61,134 nucleotides of DNA, from positions 1-61,134 of the forward strand of contig JAJYLZ010000015.1 of assembly GCA_021787395.1 (NCBI GenBank). The letters run 5' to 3'. The stretch comes from Chloroflexota bacterium. GTDB lineage: Bacteria > Chloroflexota > Limnocylindria > Limnocylindrales > CSP1-4. Shown piece by piece: positions 57,603-61,134 of this stretch. Position numbers and translations under genes: made by a program. Every line of letters starts with the position of its first letter. Within the stretch, counting starts at the first letter, position 1. Under the pieces are notes generated by a model. The model did no database searches. It saw only the letters and a list, made by a program, of their open reading frames with translations, and was not told the origin of the DNA.

Positions 57603-58336
57603 TCGTGGATCCGGTCCGTCATGGAAGCGGCGCTGCCACGCTCTCGATCGTGGTGCCCGTGTTCAAGGAGGGCGAGGCGGTCGCGCCCGTGCTGCGCGCG
57701 CTCGACGCGGGGGTCGCGACCCCGCACGAGATCCTGGTCGTCTACGACTTCGACGAGGACCCGACGGTGCCGGTGGTCGAGCGCCTGCACGCGGAGAGGC
57801 CGGCGATCCGGGGCCTGCGCAACGACCTCGGCCGGGGCGTGCTCAACGCGATGAAAGCGGGCATCTCGGCCTCGGCGGGGGAGTACGTCCTAGTCTCGAT
57901 GGCCGACGGCTCGGACGAGCCGGGGGTGGTGGACCGGATGGTCGCCCTCGCCCGCGGCGGCGCGGACGTGGTGGCCGCCTCGCGCTACATGCGGGGCGGC
58001 CGGCAGCTCGGCGGGCCCCGCCTCAAGCGGCTGATGAGCCGGACCGCGGGCCTCACCCTCCACTGGTTCGGCGGGGTGGCCACCCACGACCCCACCAACA
58101 ATTTCAAGCTCTACGCGCGCCGCTTCCTCGACCTCACGACCATCGAGTCGCAGGCCGGCTTCGAGCTGGCCCTCGAGCTCACGGTCAAGGCCACCCTGGC
58201 CGGCCGCCGAGTCGCCGAGGTGCCCACCACCTGGCGCGACCGCACCGACGGCCAGAGCAACTTCAGGCTCCGCAAGTGGCTGCCCCACTACCTGCACTGG
58301 TACCGGGCGGCCATGGTCGGGCGGCTCCGGCGCTAG
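57599..58336 (+). CDS. GT2 polyprenyl-phosphate sugar synthase-like
   Basis: 245 residues. It has LSIVVPVFKEGEAVAPVLRAL, VVYDFDEDPT (metal-binding acidic run), RNDLGRGVLNAMKAGISASAGEYVLVSMADGSDE, ASRYMRGGRQLGGPRLKRLMSRTAGLTLHW and TNNFKLYARRFLDL. No membrane helix is present. It is DPM1-like and could load the lipid donor used by the GT-C proteins. The GTG start overlaps the preceding stop. Its own stop overlaps that of the opposite gene in CTAG. Confidence 0.86.
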   Translation: MIVDPVRHGSGAATLSIVVPVFKEGEAVAPVLRALDAGVATPHEILVVYDFDEDPTVPVVERLHAERPAIRGLRNDLGRGVLNAMKAGISASAGEYVLVSMADGSDEPGVVDRMVALARGGADVVAASRYMRGGRQLGGPRLKRLMSRTAGLTLHWFGGVATHDPTNNFKLYARRFLDLTTIESQAGFELALELTVKATLAGRRVAEVPTTWRDRTDGQSNFRLRKWLPHYLHWYRAAMVGRLRR

Positions 58337-59745
58337 TCCCCCTCGGGCTGCGGCACCGGTGCCCCGAACCTGACGCGCCGGTCCGCCTCGGCCTGGACGC
58401 CCGGCGGCACCGGGCGGACGGCCCAGGGCACCAGCGAGTCCGTCCTCGGGTCGCCGTAGGACTTGACGATCCGCTCCAGCGAGGCGGGTGACGGCACCAG
58501 CACCAGCGTCCGGTTCGGGTCAGTCTCCGCGGGGAGCGGACGGCGCAGCCCGGCGATGACGAGGGCCCGCGTCATGTCGGCCCGGTCCAGGAACAGCCCC
58601 CGCCCGCCGACCAGGAGGGCCAGGTTGAACGCGAACGCCAGCAGCGCGACGCTGGCCGCCGCGGCGACGGCGTACGGGCGAAGGCGGGCCGGGCCCGTCA
58701 TCCTCGGCCGCCCGACCAGCGACGAGACGGCCACCAGCAGCAGGATCCCGGACACGTACGTGTAGCGCGTGTAGTCCACCTGGCCCGAGAACAGGTCGCC
58801 GCGGACGAGGCCGATCAGCGCGTACTGCACGGCGATGGCCGCGACCAGGCCGATCGCCAGGCCCGGGACGCGACGCTGCCGGACGCGCACGCCGATGCCC
58901 ACAAGGACGAGGGCGACCAGCGCCAGTCCGCCCAGCGGGCCTAGGCCCGTCAGCGAGGCGCCGGCCTCCCCGAACCCCCCGACCACGAACCGCGGCACGT
59001 CCGCCAGCGCGGCGAGCGTGAAGGGGTTGCGGATCGTCGCGACGCCCGACCGGCCGAACGTCGCGTACCAGCACGCATAGGCCCCGGCGGGGATCGCCAG
59101 CCAGGCGACGTGCCGGCGCCACCGCGGGTCGAGCAGCCAGCCCACGCCGACGGCGACGCTGACCAGGAGCCCGGTCCCGGACGACATGAGCGACAGCAGG
59201 AGCAGCAGCGCGACAGTCCCCGCACGCCCGCGCGTGGCCGCGCCGTCCGAGACGGCCATGGCGGCCAGCCCGAGCGCCATCGAGCCGTCGAACCCGGTCT
59301 GGAACCCCCAGAAGATGTTCTCGAAGCCTGCGCCGAACAGCAGGACCAGCAGCCCGGCGAGGAAGCCCGGCCCGGGCCCGCTGCGGCGCCGCACGAGCAC
59401 GAAGACGAGCGACGCGACGCACAGGTGGACGAGCACGACGGCCGCCTGGTAGGGCACGTACGAGCCGATCCCGATGGTCTCCACCATCAGCCGGTACAGG
59501 ATGATCGGGAGGGTGGACCAGTGCTCGTTGTGGGGCCTGAGCCAGTCGACCGGATCCCCCAGCGAGCGCGTCTCGATGAACGCCCACTCGTCGCTGAAGA
59601 AGGTCATCCCGGCGCCGAGCGCCAGCAGCAACAGGCCGGCGAGGACGGCGACGGCCGCGAACAGGCGAGCGGTCAGGCGCCGCTCCAGCCTGTTCCAGGC
59701 TCCGGCGCCCCGGGACGCAGACCCGCCACCCCCCTCGGCAGTCAC
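58333..59745 (-). CDS. Polytopic membrane protein, GT-C-like
   Basis: 470 residues, about 11 helices. The first outside loop FFSDEWAFIETRSLGDPVDWLRPHNEHWSTLPIILYRL carries acidic and His residues in the place used by GT-C enzymes. FENIFWGFQTGFDGSMALGLA and GQVDYTRYTYVSGILLLVAVS follow, and a short soluble tail. The GTG start overlaps the stop of the gene upstream (GTGA). The family is uncharacterised as far as I can tell. Confidence 0.75.
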   Translation of the reverse strand: MTAEGGGGSASRGAGAWNRLERRLTARLFAAVAVLAGLLLLALGAGMTFFSDEWAFIETRSLGDPVDWLRPHNEHWSTLPIILYRLMVETIGIGSYVPYQAAVVLVHLCVASLVFVLVRRRSGPGPGFLAGLLVLLFGAGFENIFWGFQTGFDGSMALGLAAMAVSDGAATRGRAGTVALLLLLSLMSSGTGLLVSVAVGVGWLLDPRWRRHVAWLAIPAGAYACWYATFGRSGVATIRNPFTLAALADVPRFVVGGFGEAGASLTGLGPLGGLALVALVLVGIGVRVRQRRVPGLAIGLVAAIAVQYALIGLVRGDLFSGQVDYTRYTYVSGILLLVAVSSLVGRPRMTGPARLRPYAVAAAASVALLAFAFNLALLVGGRGLFLDRADMTRALVIAGLRRPLPAETDPNRTLVLVPSPASLERIVKSYGDPRTDSLVPWAVRPVPPGVQAEADRRVRFGAPVPQPEGD

Positions 59746-61049
59746 GCCGCCGCCTCTCCTTCGGCCGCGTCGTCCTCGTCGTCCTTGGCCTCGGCCGCCG
59801 TCGGGCCAGGGCGTGTCCGCTCGGCCCGCGTCGCCTCCTCGCCGGGCCCGGTCCCGCCGCGCCACGTCCAGCGGATGGCCGCCACGGCCACCGCGGTGAT
59901 CACCACCGAGCCGGCCACGCTCACGAGGTCGCCGGCCGGCGGGCTGACCCCCGGCGGCGGCACGGCGTACACGAGGTTGAGCGCGAACGCCACCGCGAAC
60001 GCGGCCCACGCCGCGACCACCTCTCGCCGCGGCCAGGCGAGGACCAGGAACACCAGCGCCGGGTACGCGTACCGCTCGTGCATCGTGGTCAGGGTGACGA
60101 ACGCGCCCAGGCTGATCGCCGCCAGGCCCATGGCCAGGTTCTGGGCGCTCGGCCGCCGGTAGACGCCAGCGAACACAACCAGCGCCGCCAGCCCGGCCGC
60201 CGCCAGCCCGACCAGCCGGAATGTGACCGGGCCCGCGATCGCGTTCTGGTCCGGCACGAAGCCGCCGCCCGCGCCCAGCTCCTGCAGCAGCCACCAGGGG
60301 TTCCACGCCCGGAGCGAGAGCACCGAGAAGATGGCGCCCTGGTACTCGCCCAGGTTGCGCAGGTAGTCCAGGGGGCCGCCGGCCGCCAGGAACGGCAGCC
60401 AGGCCACGACGGCCACGACCGCCGCCACGACCGCCGCGCGCGCCGCGCCGCGCCAGCCGCCGGTGGCCAGGAACCAGGCCGCGAACGGCACCGCCAGCGG
60501 CAGCGCCTGGGGCTTGGTCATGAGGCCGACCGCCAGCAGCGCCGCGGCGAGCCCCGGGCGCCCGCCCCGGGCCGCCAGCACCGCCAGCAGGACCGGGAGC
60601 ACGTAGAGGGGCTCGTACTGGCCCCACCAGGCCGAGACGTACCACGTCGCCGGCCACAGCAGCACCGCCGCCGCGGCCGCGACCGCGAGGCGCGGGCGGC
60701 CCCGGAACCACCAGGCCACGCCCGCCGCCAGCCCCAGGTCCGCCAGGCTGGCGGGGGCCTTCATCAGCGCCCGGATCGCCGGGTCCGACGCGCCCGCCGC
60801 GGTGGCGAAGGCCGGCTGCACCAGGGCCAGCGCCCCCCAGACCCAGGCCATGACGGCCGGGAACGAGAGGTTCTGGTCGTAGGCGTTCCCCCAGCCGCCC
60901 ACGGCGATCCCGTGGACCCAGAGCGCGAACTGGTCGAGGTCGCCCGCGAACCCGGGCTGCGGCAGCAGGACCGCCCGCACGGCGATCCCGGCGGCGACCG
61001 CTAGGGCCAGCGACGCCGCGGCGCCCGCCGACCACCCCCGCGCGGCCAA
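59742..61049 (-). CDS. GT-C mannosyltransferase-like membrane protein
   Basis: 435 residues, about 11 helices. The first loop is GFAGDLDQFALWVHGIAVGGWGNAYDQ, then WWGQYEPLYVLPVLLAVLAA, LMTKPQALPLAVPFAAWFL and TMHERYAYPALVFLVLAWP. This set (acidic loop, WGQ-P, TKPQA, HERY) is typical of ALG6/8- and mannosyltransferase-like GT-C proteins. The C-terminal tail is highly charged (AKDDEDDAAEGEAAA). The start is uncertain: TTG is taken, while a CTG three codons earlier would overlap the upstream stop in CTGA. Confidence 0.82.
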   Translation of the reverse strand: MAARGWSAGAAASLALAVAAGIAVRAVLLPQPGFAGDLDQFALWVHGIAVGGWGNAYDQNLSFPAVMAWVWGALALVQPAFATAAGASDPAIRALMKAPASLADLGLAAGVAWWFRGRPRLAVAAAAAVLLWPATWYVSAWWGQYEPLYVLPVLLAVLAARGGRPGLAAALLAVGLMTKPQALPLAVPFAAWFLATGGWRGAARAAVVAAVVAVVAWLPFLAAGGPLDYLRNLGEYQGAIFSVLSLRAWNPWWLLQELGAGGGFVPDQNAIAGPVTFRLVGLAAAGLAALVVFAGVYRRPSAQNLAMGLAAISLGAFVTLTTMHERYAYPALVFLVLAWPRREVVAAWAAFAVAFALNLVYAVPPPGVSPPAGDLVSVAGSVVITAVAVAAIRWTWRGGTGPGEEATRAERTRPGPTAAEAKDDEDDAAEGEAAA

Positions 61050-61054
61050 CGGGG

Positions 61055-61134
61055 TCAGGCCCGCCTGGGGGCCCAGTAGCGCTCGGCGGCGCCGCTGGGG
61101 ACCGAGCCCGCCGCGGCCACCCGCGCGGCGTAGG
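61055..61134 (-). CDS. C-terminal end of an unidentified protein, cut by window edge
   Basis: The last 26 codons before a TGA read YAARVAAAGSVPSGAAERYW and then APRRA. The frame is free of other stops, and the gene would be the upstream partner in the operon of the GT-C genes. It is too short to assign. Confidence 0.45.
   Translation of the reverse strand, partial: YAARVAAAGSVPSGAAERYWAPRRA

Noticed and set aside
58333-61035. 900-codon reading of the GT-C gene as one giant protein
   Set aside because: The first 430 codons are a shadow of the gene at 59742; the real start is the GTG at 59745 overlapping that gene's stop.

Overview
The window is very GC-rich DNA from a bacterium with dense operons, ATGA/GTGA start-stop overlaps, frequent GTG starts, and many genes whose start codon lies only 5-9 nt after a TANNNT -10-like box (probable leaderless mRNAs). 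A Tad/Flp pilus locus without a secretin, a long-form hibernation factor and DegS/DegU-like regulators suggest a monoderm, most likely a Chloroflexota lineage. This placement is inference; no rRNA or other marker gene is present. No tRNA, rRNA or CRISPR array was seen.

Layout. 1-1032: endonuclease IV, cut by the left edge. 1195-3370: a complete IS21-family element with a 5-bp target duplication, set in a repeat-rich intergenic region (to 3848). 3849-16630, all on the minus strand: sensor kinase, response regulator, second kinase, a divergent pilin-like microprotein, four Flp pilins (each followed by a hairpin), CpaB, CpaE, CpaF, TadB, TadC, then DUF192, ComF and long HPF. 17060-19326: a NatA/NatB-type ABC exporter. 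19390-25820: five GT-C/GT87-type membrane glycosyltransferases, one frameshifted.

25826-41177: the core polysaccharide locus. It holds GT4 and GT2 enzymes, two methyltransferases, a GT2-RgpF fusion, a Wzm/Wzt ABC exporter, a WbaP-type initiating sugar transferase, an O-antigen-ligase/TPR protein, a dolichyl-phosphate-glucose-synthase-like GT2 and another GT87. The part from about 26.9 to 34.3 kb has visibly lower GC and different codon use, so it looks acquired.

41230-43590: a small toxin/regulator island with a Fic protein under a doubled operator, an AbrB-RelE/ParE-type toxin-antitoxin pair, and an orphan HipB-like XRE regulator with a 10-bp inverted-repeat operator. 43691-61049: more glycan genes, namely eight further GT-C proteins, a CelD/FemAB-like acyltransferase, a GT4, a nucleotide-sugar dehydrogenase and epimerase, an acyltransferase-3 with a separate SGNH lipoprotein, and a polyprenyl-phosphate-sugar-synthase-like GT2. 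The last 26 codons of another gene enter at the right edge.

How it fits together. Two GT2 enzymes could charge polyprenyl phosphate with sugars. About fifteen GT-C enzymes could then use these donors outside the membrane, while the WbaP/GT4/GT2/Wzm-Wzt set builds and exports a second, lipid-linked glycan that the ligase-like protein could attach or polymerise. The pilus locus upstream is a possible acceptor or partner surface structure. The toxin/regulator island and the frameshifts suggest a plastic, accessory surface-glycan region.
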